Source: Strigamia acuminata
Lineage: Eukaryota; Arthropoda; Chilopoda; Geophilomorpha; Linotaeniidae
Direction of reading: 5' to 3'
Assembly (NCBI GenBank): GCA_949358305.1
Contig: OX442320.1
Span: 2,234,501-2,298,500, forward strand
DNA: 64,000 bases
In this document: positions 56,301-64,000 of the stretch, one piece after another
Position numbering within the stretch: position 1 is the stretch's first letter
Layout of the letters: the number at the start of each line of letters is the position of its first letter
Program-made: the position numbers and the translations under genes
The notes under the pieces: model-generated
Seen by the model: only the letters and a program-made list of their open reading frames with translations
Told to the model about the DNA's origin: nothing
Databases searched by the model: none

Positions 56301-59300
56301 ACGCACCGGTTAAATGGACACAAGTGTGAATGTAGGCGTTGCATTGGAAAAGTTGATAGTTTAACTTTGCGCAGAGGCAATACCATAACCAATGAAGTTC
56401 TACCGAGGTGTGGTTATTGCTAGTTGAAAACTTTACCCAATACTTCGCCAATACGACCTTACGGTCGGATTAGGCAATTTTTAGAGGCCTCTAAGGAGGT
56501 CAAAAATAATAAATATAAAATCAGATTATACCTCAAATTTGCTCTAATTGGCAAAAATGTGTACGAGCTTTCGACAGCAACATTCCACACTGTATTATCC
56601 ATTATTAATATTAATAAGACAAAAATTGAAACAAGAAAAGACAATATCGTGTAATTTTTTTCTCGAATTTTTATTGCTTTATTTTATTCTAATTATTTAT
56701 TTCTAATCTATATTTTAGTTTGTATTTTAATTGCGTGATCAGCCTCATTGGCATAATAAATAGAATCGGCGGGATAATTGGCCGAATGCAGTAATAGATA
56801 ATTGGATTATTGCACGATGAAGGTTTAAAAAGGAGAAGATGAATTACTTGGTTGTTTAAACATTTTAAAATCGGGTCGGATGGGTTTACGCGCCGGTTAA
56901 ATGGAGCAAAGTTTGAATACAAACGTTGCGTAGGAAATGTTGGTCATTTAACTTTGCGCAGAGGCAATACCATAACCAATGAAGTTCTACCGAGGTGTGG
57001 TTATTGCTAGTTGAAAACTTTACCCAATACTCTGCAAATACGACCTTACGGTTGGATTATGCAATTTTTGGGGGCCTCTAAGGAGGCCAAATGAATAAAA
57101 TGTAAAATTAGAATAATGTGAGCTTTATCCATTGTGGCAGCCAAAACATTTATTTATTGGGTTTTCAAATGCGGGGGATCTAAAATGTGTCAGAAGTAAT
57201 GACTTATGAAGTTTTGGATAAAAAATGTATATTTGCATACAAAAATGTAAGTTTTGCAGTAAAAGAACTTGAAAAGTGCAATTTGCATTTAAAAATGCAT
57301 TTTTTCAATTTTTGTCCAGCCACTGAAATTTTCGATTTGAAACTATACTGCAAATAAAAATAGCAAACATTTGTGCATAAAATGTGGAATATGCATCAAG
57401 TTTGAACAATTTTGAATGAAGTTTGAAATGATTTCCAATAAATTTTTAATTGTGAAATTGGCCTATCAGATAATATGGGGGTCTCCAATAAAGCACAGGA
57501 CGGGACTTTATTTTGCCGATAGTGCATGGGTGCACAATGAGAGGTTTTGCCGTAATTGGTTTATTATAGGAGACTCTGGCTCATCATAAGACTGTAACTT
57601 TTTTCTATTGGCCGAGCCATTTCACTGGTGTATATTCAAGCCAAGTATAAGAGTGCGCTATTTCCTATTGGCCCAGCCTTTTCACTAGTGTAGTGATCCC
57701 AAAAAAATAGATCAAAATTCATGTTGAGTGCTTTCCAGACAATGCAACCGATGAGAAAATTCAAAAACTGCTTGCTTTCCTGACAAAGCAACCAATAAAC
57801 AGAACAAACATGTATTTTTAAATAAGAACAGCATAAAACATTGATTTAAGATTTTTAAAAACATTTTATTATAAAAAACAAATCAATTTACATCATTTCA
57901 ACCATTACAATAATCAAACAAATTAAAAACAGAACAAAACTACTTTTGCTGGTGGGTAGTATAAAGGCATCAGTTAGGAGTAAACAGGCTTGGCCAATAG
58001 GAAAAAGTTACACTCTTATGATGAGCCAGAGTATACGAGTAGCACACAATTTGCTATGTAACTAAGATACCGAATAAATGTGTGTTTGGAAGATGTGTCT
58101 GTGTTACCTCTTATGGTAAATGACGGGAGCGTAATGTGGAACACTTCAAAAACGATAATCTGTATTTTTTTTACAGATTAAGCAATTTTTAGGCAATTTT
58201 TGGAGGTCTCCAAGGGCCCAAATAATAACTAATAAAATCAAGAGGGCAACAATTTTTTCAAAAATAATTTGTGAGAATTAAAATTGATGTATTTTTACTA
58301 TTTGCTGTACCATTTCAGCCCACCACCGCTGTCTTATTCGCCAACCATCAAGTCGATGGAAATGTCCCGCGTGGTCACTTACACCACCATTTCACCGGAG
58401 CCATATGCACCAACCGCTTCTTCGGCAACCAAAGAACTGGATGAACTATTGGTCTCGTTGTCCGACTTTAAGGTAGGACCTAAATTCCATACTTTTTTCT
58501 GTTTTGGTGTATATTTGTGTTTATTTGATTTTATTGTGAAATTTGACTCCTGCAAGAAATTCAGTGCTAATTTGATGCCCCTCCCACATTAAGATAGAAT
58601 TGCCTTTCAGGTTAGTGCTGCACCAGCTTCCCCGCCGCTGGCTGACTCGCCGTATGCCAAGCCCAACAAACCCAGGTCTCCAGCGCCAACTAGTGTTGCT
58701 CCAACTAATCAGCTGGATTCAATGTTGGGCACACTCCAGTCAGACATGAGTCGGCAAGGAGTCAACACCACCCAGAAGGGATGTTGTGCTGCTTGCAGCA
58801 AACCCATCGTTGGACAGGTACACAACTTGCTCGCTCTTTATGTCTATTCTATCTATATCTGTCCTTGTTTACGCCAAATTTATTTTTATCTTCTTTTCTG
58901 TTGCTACAAAATGATTTTGTGTCTTTTGAAACAAGCGAAGCTATAGTCTTGCTGTACAGCCTTGTTAGAAAAATGCCTGTGGCTGTAAATGCTGCAATTT
59001 AATGGCTTCAGGCATCTTTTGAAAAAATGCTTGTGGCTGTAAATGCTGCAAGTTAAATGGCTTGAGGCATCTGTTGAAAAAATGCTTGTGGCTGCAAATG
59101 CTGCAAGTTAAATGCCCCGAGGCATCATTTGAAAAAATGCCCATGGCTGTGAATGACTGCAAGGGAAGTGGTTTCAAGCATTGCCAGAAAAAATGCCTTT
59201 GGCTACAAATGCTGCATCTAAATGGTTTCAGGCATTATTATGTAAAAATGCCTACGGCATATAGGATTTTTTCCTGCGGGATGTCACAATATTGACCGTT

Positions 59301-61392
59301 TTTTGTTATTTCTGGATTATCTTTAGCGTGGTGTTTTACCTGCTGATAAAACAACCTTGCACTTGTGATCGCCCAAGCGGTTTACAGTCGCTTTATTTTT
59401 AGTTTAACGGTGCATGGAAAAAGAGCATCTTGTTTTCTACTTCTAAATGTAGAAATTTGTTTCTGGGCCAAAGGAGTTTTCCGTACGCTGCAATCTGTTG
59501 CCAATAACTTTTTTAGTTGTCGGAAACCCCGCCCATAGGAACCCATTGTGGCCCACTTCCTTCGGGATCCGCGTTCCAAAAGCGGAGTTTTAGTGGAGCA
59601 AATGTGAAATTTCTGTTACGTAACAGTTTGTTTAGTTAAATATGTTGTCGGTTGCATTTTACGTAAACGAGGTAAGTGTTTTTTGGTGGCTTAATGGCGT
59701 CCTGCCTAAAGATAGGGTCAACAGTGTCGTTCAACTGAGAAAAGAATAGTTTGGATATATTTAAATGTTTTGTTTATCTTTTTATAGGTGGTGACTGCTT
59801 TGGCCAAAACATGGCATCCGGAGCACTTTACCTGTGCTCAGTGTAACCAGGAATTGGGGACTAAGAATTTCTTCGAGCGCGACGGCAAACCATACTGTGA
59901 AAATGATTACCATAATCTATTTTCACCTCGCTGTGCCTATTGCAATGGACCGATTTTAGATGTAAGGAGGACTTCACACCCATTTCGTATAAATAGCTCG
60001 ACTATTTTAAAGAAAAAGCTTCAGATACTTCCAAGTGTAATAAAATCGGCTATTTGGTTGATGATTGTGGTATGGGATCACCACTGCCAAACTGGCTACT
60101 GCCTTAGAGGTCATGACCGTGCTAACTTGAAAAAATACATAATGGTCTCCAGGTGGAAGAAATTGACAAGTCCAGACAAAATATCTTGTCGACCACTTCC
60201 TTATGAAGAAATACAAATAAAATGGATTCTTTCCTTCTTTTTGTTTTTTACCCTTGGCCTATCAGTATCTACCGGTTTTGCACAATACACTTGAAAGTCT
60301 GAAAGACCACAGTGTACTCTGTGTAGCCCGGACGTAGGACGGGTCCGAGAAAGATGTCCGGACTAACAGGTTGTCCAGATGGGAGAGTGAATTTAACATT
60401 GCTGGGCACAGGTTGGACCGCACACCTGTCTGGACAAGCATCGTCCGGTCTGTACAGAGTACACCACAGTATTTTAAATTAAGTACGGTGGTCCCTCGAT
60501 TTATTGGATTTTCGAGTAAAATTATGCGCAGTGTTTTACGGAATGTATATGCACATCTAGACGTTAAATATGCGTATTTATACGGCGATCTCGATTATCA
60601 CGTTTACATGAACATTCATTCCTAAAGGAAGGCTTCACCCGGCTTTATGCAGTGAATACCTTCCGCTTTGTTTCAACTGTAGCACTGCTCACAGCGTGGT
60701 CTAAAATTTGACAGTAAATACTGAACCACTCAAACCGAGGGATTGCTGTGTATTACAATCCTGGACAAACTTCTTTTGAACACGTTAATTAAGGCCAATT
60801 TACGGTTTGCTTGCAGAAATGCGTGACGGCGATCGACAAAACCTGGCATCCCGAACACTTCTTCTGCGCGCAATGTGGAAATCCATTCGGCGAAGACGGT
60901 TTCCACGAGAAAGATGGCAAAGCGTATTGCCGCGACGATTACTTCGACATGTTTGCCCCAAAATGTGGTGGCTGCGGCCGACCCATCATGGAAAATTACA
61001 TCTCTGCTCTGAATGCCCAATGGCATCCTGACTGTTTTGCATGCAAGGTGATAACCAAGTTTCAGAAAATTGAATGTGTCATCCCAATTTCTGCCTCAAT
61101 AAAAACTCTTGATTTAATTGATAGTAGCTTTTGATTGAGTTCTAAAATAGCATGAGAATGAGTGATTGGTAAGTGGGTAAAAGGTGTGTGCCTTTTAAAT
61201 GTTTCTTGATTGTGTGTTATTGTTTGGTGCATTTTTCCCCCTTCTATTCTAATGAGAATTTACTTTTAGGGATGCAAAGCAAGTTTGACAGGTGGAAGTT
61301 TTTATGTAATGGAAGGAAAACCAATGTGTGCCAAATGTTGTGGTGTTGGTGATGACAGTGGAGAGGAGGAGGAGGAGGAAGAAGAGGCTTAA
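41201..61392 (+). CDS. Pxn: Paxillin (focal-adhesion adaptor), three-LIM form
   Basis: Coding exons: 41201-41394, 42402-42606, 43184-43328, 58319-58472, 58611-58817, 59788-59961, 60817-61047, 61270-61392; with the tentative 39301-39316 the chain is 1449 nt, 482 aa, and every junction phase agrees. LD motifs in order: DALLADLQ (LD1), [16 protein letters not shown] (LD2), [13 protein letters not shown] (LD3), [16 protein letters not shown] (LD4), [12 protein letters not shown] (LD5). LIM1 spans exons 58611-59961, LIM2 exons 59788-61047, LIM3 exons 60817-61392; all zinc ligands are present. LD motifs bind FAK and vinculin in known paxillins, and LIM domains direct it to integrin adhesions. Vertebrate and fly paxillin have four LIM domains. 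Here LIM3 ends with CAKCC, an acidic EEEEEEEEA tail and a stop, so this is a shorter isoform or the fourth LIM lies beyond the window as an alternative end. AATAAA at 61396 and 61599. Confidence 0.93.
41582..42046. mobile_element. Family B element in a paxillin intron
   Basis: Ends TAGGCGCATTCAATAA and inverse TATTGAATGCGC; the interior shares GATCATCACTATGGTTATTA and TTGTTTAGAGTAAACAAC with the copy at 19509-19931. Confidence 0.75.
42402..42606 (+). CDS. Pxn: Paxillin exon: LD2 motif
   Basis: Acceptor CTCTTTTAG, donor AAAG/GTACCC. It encodes a Thr/Asn-rich linker and [20 protein letters not shown]; phase 0 in, phase 1 out. Confidence 0.9.
42631..43019. mobile_element. Family G MITE 24 bp after a paxillin exon
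   Basis: TIRs TACCGTATTTTCTCGATTAA and inverted TTACTCGAGAAAATACGGTA. Subterminal AGAGTCGCCCTC and AGAGCCGCCCTC repeats. It starts just downstream of the donor of the LD2 exon. Confidence 0.8.
43184..43328 (+). CDS. Pxn: Paxillin exon: LD3 motif
   Basis: Acceptor TTTTGTTTAG, donor CAAG/GTAGGG. It encodes a Ser/Pro-rich linker and [16 protein letters not shown]; phase 1 in, phase 2 out. Confidence 0.9.
43482..43670. mobile_element. 189-bp MITE, CTAGTTCACATGCATGC ends
   Basis: Inverted ends CTAGTTCACATGCATGC / GCATGCATGTGAACTAG; the interior is GC-richer with GCGC motifs. The ends resemble those of element K. Confidence 0.75.
43671..44114. other. Paxillin intron, no feature seen
   Basis: No gene recognised between the MITE and the satellite array. 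Confidence 0.45.
44115..45355. repeat. AT-rich minisatellite, ~21-bp unit ATTTTTATCGATTAATTTACC
   Basis: About 60 tandem copies of a 19-22 bp unit built on TTTTTATCGATTAATT(T/G)ACC. Distinctive variant units (CTTTATCGC ending at 44580, 44912 and 45349; GTTACCCTTT; ACTTAACC) recur in the same order, showing higher-order blocks of about 332 and 437 bp. It lies inside a paxillin intron. Confidence 0.95.
45356..46235. other. Paxillin intron, no feature seen
   Basis: No gene or complete element recognised. Confidence 0.45.
46236..46632. mobile_element. Family A MITE, complete copy 4
   Basis: Ends TATACTCTTGTTCGACACAA and inverted GAGTCGAACAAGAGTATA; internal ACTACCACTAGGAGAAGTAG. Closest to the copy at 6448-6877. 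Confidence 0.85.
47866..49758 (-). repeat. 3' LTR (minus strand) of the pol-less element
   Basis: 1893 bp; 10 bp longer than its partner through a duplicated TTCGCGTTCC unit near 48241-48260. Confidence 0.92.
49759..50930 (-). other. Non-coding 3' region with four polypurine tracts
   Basis: On the minus strand AAGGGGGA-type tracts occur beside the LTR (about 49761-49768) and again near 50048, 50586 and 50714. The first is in the position of a polypurine tract. No pol motif is found; an open frame (+1 to gag) runs on to 50780 without protease features. Confidence 0.6.
50931..52820 (-). CDS. gag: Gag of the pol-less LTR element
   Basis: 629 aa from the ATG at 52820 (a GTG-initiated extension upstream is ignored). 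The N-terminal 330 residues are Ser/Arg/Pro/Gln-rich and contain degenerate repeats of the [13 protein letters not shown] type. Next comes a capsid-like region (about 370-540, with [22 protein letters not shown]). A CCHC knuckle, [14 protein letters not shown], lies close to the C-terminus. It would form particles and bind RNA. No frame for protease or RT follows, so this is the only protein of the element. Confidence 0.85.
   Translation of the reverse strand: MSNENIHMNEREVDDGHLENSYVRLEDQTDLIPDDLTEYCQLYNLNRVDFKTITEAVNHVRVLEKRNQRIRPDEDENSENESRHSRTSHRTPRKTIPTNRKLDFPSPKKRLGYQARIVSTPQLNNRMVREPSFSRSRSQQSSGQRTPSSNSPLNLAKPRSRSTSVNRTINNSNSGFIPQTSGNRQNVSQNSGHRQYVTPTSGNRHYVPPTPGKGQFVPPTQSKRVSNRTPRRSDPISPSPVIQNLPAGKTRSNQTPPERVQNKSSVPHGQHVPSGNHTQHENYVPPRKEIPQDNQVPKGNLPNFEQNSGSASSDGSSSQARFSTDDLGTILTYVRNIQTDCAHQVQQFMQNNAQQNNNANNSSKTFFKGQDMPVFDGKQKDVAKFLATAKTVAVAKGLTLDEMVKRGVPTYLSGIAHEWHTDNIDKFVDWKTFEKLFLAEFDMIPVTRARKLRNLIQGPEEPLYTFLLRFKQAQGSYSKRNEAPTLLENLNLVSYNRIIDRGLYEESFNDIFQFVRQNRALFEAQNASVDTIANKEDETAPSNIQKGKDARSSRPLIRSTQTLNAEPEVVPMESDETDNLENDVGFNNMVCALSEKATGKCFHCNQPGHFKRECPLLQKKEICSGQTSR
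53593..53610 (-). promoter_or_regulatory. Primer-binding site, tRNA-Gln-like
   Basis: On the minus strand TGGAGGTTCTACCGAGAT, 2 nt from the LTR. It is complementary, with one mismatch, to the 3' end of animal tRNA-Gln as I know it (...ATCTCGGTGGAACCTCCA). Confidence 0.65.
53613..55495 (-). repeat. 5' LTR (minus strand) of the pol-less element
   Basis: 1883 bp, almost identical to 47866-49758. Confidence 0.92.
55675..55898. mobile_element. Inverted-repeat element N, 224 bp
   Basis: Arms GCTAAATTCGTACTGCGCAT and its inverse, continuing with CCAGTTGTTATTTAGCAGTA / TACTGCTAAATAACAACTGG, so nearly the whole unit is a hairpin. Confidence 0.8.
55899..56298. other. Paxillin intron, no feature seen
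   Basis: Spacer up to the upstream element of the first U4 gene. Confidence 0.45.
56299..56318 (+). promoter_or_regulatory. Proximal sequence element (PSE) of U4 copy 1
   Basis: TTACGCACCGGTTAAATGGA at -64 to -45 from the RNA start. The same 20-mer with one change stands at exactly the same distance from the second U4 gene, while most surrounding flank has diverged. A second conserved block CGTTGC(A/G)T(T/A)GGAAA lies near -28. Confidence 0.8.
56363..56502 (+). ncRNA. U4: U4 spliceosomal snRNA, copy 1
   Basis: About 140 nt starting AACTTTGCGCAGAGGCAATA. It shows the U4 5' stem-loop with K-turn (CCAATGA...CGAGG), the TTGAAAACTTTACCCAATAC central region, a 3' hairpin CGACC/GGTCG, the Sm site AATTTTTAG and a terminal hairpin GGCCTC/GAGGTC. 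In the 5' stem the familiar AUCG/CGAU pairing is replaced by ACCA/UGGU on both sides, a compensatory change that supports a functional fold. U4 pairs with U6 in the tri-snRNP. It lies in an intron of paxillin, same strand, with its own PSE. Confidence 0.92.
56886..56905 (+). promoter_or_regulatory. Proximal sequence element (PSE) of U4 copy 2
   Basis: TTACGCGCCGGTTAAATGGA at -64 to -45, one base different from copy 1 and at identical spacing. Confidence 0.8.
56950..57089 (+). ncRNA. U4: U4 spliceosomal snRNA, copy 2
   Basis: Same length and 5' half as copy 1. The 3' half has a few changes: CGACC/GGTTG keeps pairing by G-U, and the terminal hairpin GGCCTC/GAGGCC is now perfect. Sm site AATTTTTGG. 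The RNA sequence is conserved better than most of the flank, so both copies look maintained. Confidence 0.92.
57090..57568. other. Paxillin intron, no feature seen
   Basis: AT-rich; short TGCATTT-type words recur but no element is delimited. Confidence 0.4.
57569..58035. mobile_element. Family A MITE, complete copy 5
   Basis: Ends (GG)AGACTCTGGCTCATCATAAG and inverted CTTATGATGAGCCAGAGTATA, then CTATTGGCC. A second left-end-like segment (TATAAGAGTGCGCTATTTCC, 57647) lies inside, suggesting one family member inserted in another or a partial duplication. Confidence 0.75.
58181..58222 (+). pseudogene. U4 snRNA 3'-end fragment
   Basis: GCAATTTTTGGAGGTCTCC followed by AAGGGCCCAAATAATAA resembles the Sm site, terminal hairpin and 3' flank of the U4 genes, with a second GCAATTTTTAG just before. 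The 5' part is missing. It lies about 100 bp before the LD4 exon. Confidence 0.5.
58319..58472 (+). CDS. Pxn: Paxillin exon: LD4 motif
   Basis: Acceptor TACCATTTCAG, donor AAG/GTAGGA. It encodes a Ser/Pro/Thr linker and [16 protein letters not shown], the best-conserved LD motif; phase 2 in, 0 out. Confidence 0.92.
58611..58817 (+). CDS. Pxn: Paxillin exon: LD5 motif and start of LIM1
   Basis: Acceptor TTGCCTTTCAG, donor CAG/GTACAC. It encodes [20 protein letters not shown] and the first Cys pair of LIM1 ([11 protein letters not shown]). Confidence 0.92.
58970..59262. repeat. Minisatellite, ~60-bp unit, about five copies
   Basis: Diverged tandem units built on AAAAAATGCTTGTGGCTG, AAATGCTGCAAGTTAAATGG and CTTCAGGCAT, within a paxillin intron. 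The open frames here are repeat translations. Confidence 0.8.
59263..59787. other. Paxillin intron, no feature seen
   Basis: No gene or complete element recognised. Confidence 0.45.
59788..59961 (+). CDS. Pxn: Paxillin exon: rest of LIM1, start of LIM2
   Basis: Acceptor CTTTTTATAG, donor GAT/GTAAGG. Zinc ligands in [11 protein letters not shown] and RCAYC; phase 0 both sides. Confidence 0.93.
60308..60475. mobile_element. Inverted-repeat element in a paxillin intron
   Basis: GTGTACTCTGTGTAGCCCGG near the left end and the inverse of GTGTACTCTGTACAGACCGG at the right, about 165 bp apart. Short, non-coding. Confidence 0.6.
60484..60752. mobile_element. Degenerate inverted-repeat element, CCCTCG ends
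   Basis: Left end TACGGTGGTCCCTCGATTTA; right end is the inverse of TACACAGCAATCCCTCGGTT. The pattern resembles Tc1/mariner-type MITE ends. Non-coding. Confidence 0.5.
60817..61047 (+). CDS. Pxn: Paxillin exon: LIM2 and first half of LIM3
   Basis: Acceptor GCTTGCAG, donor [42 protein letters not shown] and WHPDCFAC are visible. Confidence 0.93.
61270..61392 (+). CDS. Pxn: Paxillin last exon in this window: end of LIM3 and acidic tail
   Basis: Acceptor TTTACTTTTAG; 40 codons and TAA. It supplies the last three Cys ligands of LIM3 (GCKA, CAKC) and ends in eight Glu and Ala. No LIM4-like exon was found from here to the end of the window. Confidence 0.85.
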   Translation, partial: GCKASLTGGSFYVMEGKPMCAKCCGVGDDSGEEEEEEEEA

Positions 61393-61604
61393 TCAAATAA
61401 AATATATTATTATTATTTTTGGACCATTTTTATTTTTATTGTTTATTTTTGTTTTTTATTGGTGTTGTCTAGAAATTAATTTTTTTTCTTCTTTTTTTTA
61501 TTTAATTATGAATTATTAATTTGTTGGGGGGGATAATTTTGAATCATTCTTATTATAGGTAATTTATTTTAGAGGTGCAACAATGTTGTAATGTTGAGAA
61601 ATAA

Positions 61605-61970
61605 ATTATGCTTATTTTATGCTTTTCTTTGCTTTCTTCTTGGCATTGGTGGAAGGAAACGACTGGCAAAAGCTGAATTCATTTTTAGATTTAAATATTT
61701 ATGAATTATTAAACATTTCGTAATAACCAGAGTTCGTTGTAGTGAAATGATTTATAATGGAGAGAGAAAACATGGCGAGCAACCAACTTAGTTGAAATCA
61801 GATATTCGGCCTGTAATAAATAAATATAAAATTATCCTAGGTTTAGTATGTAAGTTTAGGAATAATTATCTACAGTGGCTTAAAGCTGACTATTTTAGGC
61901 GCCATTTTAAAATCATTAGGAAAATATTTTCGAAATTTATCAAAGATTCCTACAGCTATTCAATAATTTG
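61605..61970. other. No feature seen
   Basis: AT-rich sequence downstream of the paxillin polyadenylation signals. Confidence 0.45.
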
Positions 61971-62102
61971 GGGGGGGGTATTTTAGTTTTGTTACGTAAT
62001 TAGGGGTTTGGGGGTTCGGGAATTTGTTACGACGATGTTACAGAGGGGTGGAGGGCGTCTACGAATCCAAAATTTTGCGTTACGTAATTTATGGACGGCC
62101 CC
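61971..62102. mobile_element. PIF/Harbinger-like MITE fragment
   Basis: Right end GCGTTACGTAATTTATGGAC then GGCCCC, followed by TTA, as in the copy at 39978-40379; G-rich interior. The left TIR is missing. Confidence 0.6.
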
Positions 62103-62105
62103 TTA

Positions 62106-63183
62106 TACGGCCAATATTTTGAAAATTCAATTTTATTTTTGTGGGTTTATAATATTTATTTATATCCCTATTACTAAATTTTCGTGTTGAAGTTTTTCTT
62201 CCGCATGGCCAACTGATTCTATAAATAGATAAGAGACGACTAAACTTGGCCATGCAGTCGGCTGCTTAAATTACATCACAAGCCTGCCAAGGAAACTTAT
62301 TGTAATGATAAACTGTCCACGGTGATAAGAATAGCTGGAAATGAGGTGCCATTTCATATTTATCAATTATTCAATCCAATTTGGTTTGAATGTATCCAAA
62401 ATTGTATAAATCATTCCATTTTTTTTATTTTTTATTGGGGTAAATTACATAATAATGTTGATTGCCAAGAAAAATATAAATAAAGAAATAATAAATTTAA
62501 ATTTTGGTTTAATTTTGGACTACTACATTGTTTATGAAGTCACAACACTGTCAGAGTTGTCTGGGGGCATTTAGTTTGAGATTTTTCAAGTTATTTCAAA
62601 CAAATGTTGCGATTTTGCTTGCCAGTTGTTTCTTTTGCAAACAAGCCAAATTTAATCAATGTGTGGGCTGCGAAGAAGAAGAGAGATGAGCTGCCCCTCT
62701 TTTGCTGATTTTGTACATTTTCAACTTTCAGGTTAGCCATCAATACTGGAAATTAGGAAAACAGAAATAACTTTTTAACCACCTACTTACAGATTGTTTT
62801 TGCCATTTTCAATTTGATTTAGGACTACTATATTTAGTTGAGATTTAATCTCTAATTTCACATGAGAATACTTCTTGTGTGATCTGAAGTACGAGTTGCA
62901 GATTTATTTGTTGTGCTCCTAGCAAAGTCAATGGCAACATAAGACAAAACATTTCTTAAAATAGTTATTGTTGTTTTTTATTCATTGCAGCTACTGTAGG
63001 TGACCGGAAAGGGGCTAAAAACCTTTGGTTTTAATAAAATTAAATTTAAATTTTATTATAGGTTTAACCAATAGGGACTCTTGGTAACGGGAGTTTTCAT
63101 AACTATGGTATCTCTGAGCACTAAATTATTAGAAAATAAAGTTTATTTGTGTTGGGTATTAATTTGTTAATTTGACATATCAT
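62106..63183. other. No feature seen
   Basis: No exon, RNA or repeat recognised in about 1.1 kb. Confidence 0.45.
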
Positions 63184-63564
63184 TAAGGGGTGTCATAAAT
63201 TTCACGCTGAAGTGATTATTACGATTGTGACGATTATTGCGCTGAGGTGATTATCACGTGACCTATGCGGACCAATCACATCAATAATCACTTCAGCACT
63301 TCAACGCTTATTTATAATCATCTGAAAAAGAGTTTTTAGTGCTGAAGAATGCTTAAACCTAGCTTAAACTAAGGAAAAGAGAGTCGGTTGTAAATTATTA
63401 AACAAATAAAAATAAATAATTAATTTAATTTTAAAGAATAAATGTAAGTCATGTGACATGCAGAATAATCATTTGGACCTGGTGTGGGTCCTCAATAATG
63501 CAGTGATTGTGATTATTGGAACAATCACTTCAGCGCCTTCAGCATGTCATTTTTGAAAGCCTTA
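63184..63564. mobile_element. Family D-like inverted-repeat element
   Basis: Left TAAGGGGTGTCATAAA and right inverse of TAAGGCTTTCAAAAATGACA, with subterminal CTGAAGTGATTATT / AACAATCACTTCAG. The ends recall element D at 5497-7171. Confidence 0.55.
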
Positions 63565-64000
63565 ATGAAATTAATGGCATCTGTAGCACATGTGCCTTGG
63601 CTGGAGATAGCTTGTCACTAAGAAGTAAGGATAGCAGCCCTGGTGACAGCGCCACTGTAGTAGTGTGTCAAGCCGATTAAACAGACACTTTACATTGCCA
63701 GCTGTTTGGAGATGGCATTTTGCCATTGAGGCATCAGAGCTTGTCCTTAATACATGAAAATACCTAGTAAATACTCAGCATTTAAAATGAATTTGAGTTT
63801 TCAAATTTTACCGGTTATAGCTAGAAATTGAAAATGGTGGGGTAGCATGCAAGGAGAAACAATGTCAGTAGCTAAAGTGGCGACTTAAAAATTAATTATA
63901 TGTTTTTTAAAAAAAAAATACTTTTAAAAATAATACTGTGCTTTATTATAATGCGTATGCCTTGTATTTCAGTTGATTTGTTGAATATTCCTCACCTAGT
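63565..64000. other. No feature seen
   Basis: No supported gene; a TATTTCAG acceptor-like site near 63973 has no exon that I can support. Confidence 0.4.

Noticed and set aside
56424-56654. 76-codon open frame near the first U4 copy
   Set aside because: It overlaps the snRNA and has no coding features.
59062-59295. Repetitive open frame with KKCLWLQML words
   Set aside because: Translation of the 60-bp minisatellite in a paxillin intron.
59962-60294. Continuation of the paxillin LIM1 exon as a longer open frame
   Set aside because: The frame leaves LIM similarity exactly at a GTAAGG donor, and LIM2 resumes at the next acceptor in phase.

Overview
The window is animal nuclear DNA, most likely from an arthropod; I cannot place it more precisely. 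The evidence is a multi-exon paxillin gene with GT-AG introns, two U4 snRNA genes with a shared upstream element at fixed spacing, Ty3/gypsy-type LTR elements, and a dense population of short inverted-repeat (MITE-like) elements in AT-rich DNA. No bacterial feature or CRISPR array is visible.

0-22 kb: a small family of two-exon genes for secreted proteins of unknown function (2.5-3.2, 8.2-9.0, 13.6-14.1 and 19.2-20.5 kb, plus a truncated copy at 10.3-10.5 kb). They share a signal peptide, a conserved central block, a phase-0 intron at the same place and, except for one, a TATAAAAG box. Between them lie nested elements: a terminal-inverted-repeat element at 0.1-2.3 kb carrying a large foldback and a solo LTR, whose un-interrupted relative survives at 18.2-18.6 kb; a 1-kb palindrome containing two convergent tRNA-like Pol III modules; and several MITE families.

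22.8-36.3 kb: a complete, apparently very young 13.5-kb Ty3/gypsy element. It has 996-bp LTRs with no difference seen, a 4-bp target duplication AGAT, a tRNA-Pro-like primer site, a 1026-aa Gag, a 1356-aa Pol in the -1 frame behind two tandem A AAA AAC slippery heptamers, and a third large ORF (955 codons, probably with an upstream 31-codon exon) that is not an envelope gene and that I cannot assign.

36-64 kb: MITEs, then the paxillin gene on the + strand (coding exons 41.2-61.4 kb, possible first exon at 39.3 kb). LD motifs 1-5 and three LIM domains are encoded in exons whose phases all agree; the last exon ends with an acidic tail rather than a fourth LIM domain. Its 15-kb intron holds a 1.2-kb AT-rich satellite with higher-order structure, a pol-less 7.6-kb LTR element (minus strand, gag only) nested inside another inverted-repeat element, several MITEs, and two U4 snRNA genes in the same orientation as paxillin.

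Host genes and elements are unrelated in function. What links them is repeated insertion: almost every long intron or spacer can be broken down into identifiable elements. The least understood parts are the third ORF of the gypsy element with its doubled frameshift signal, and the secreted gene family.
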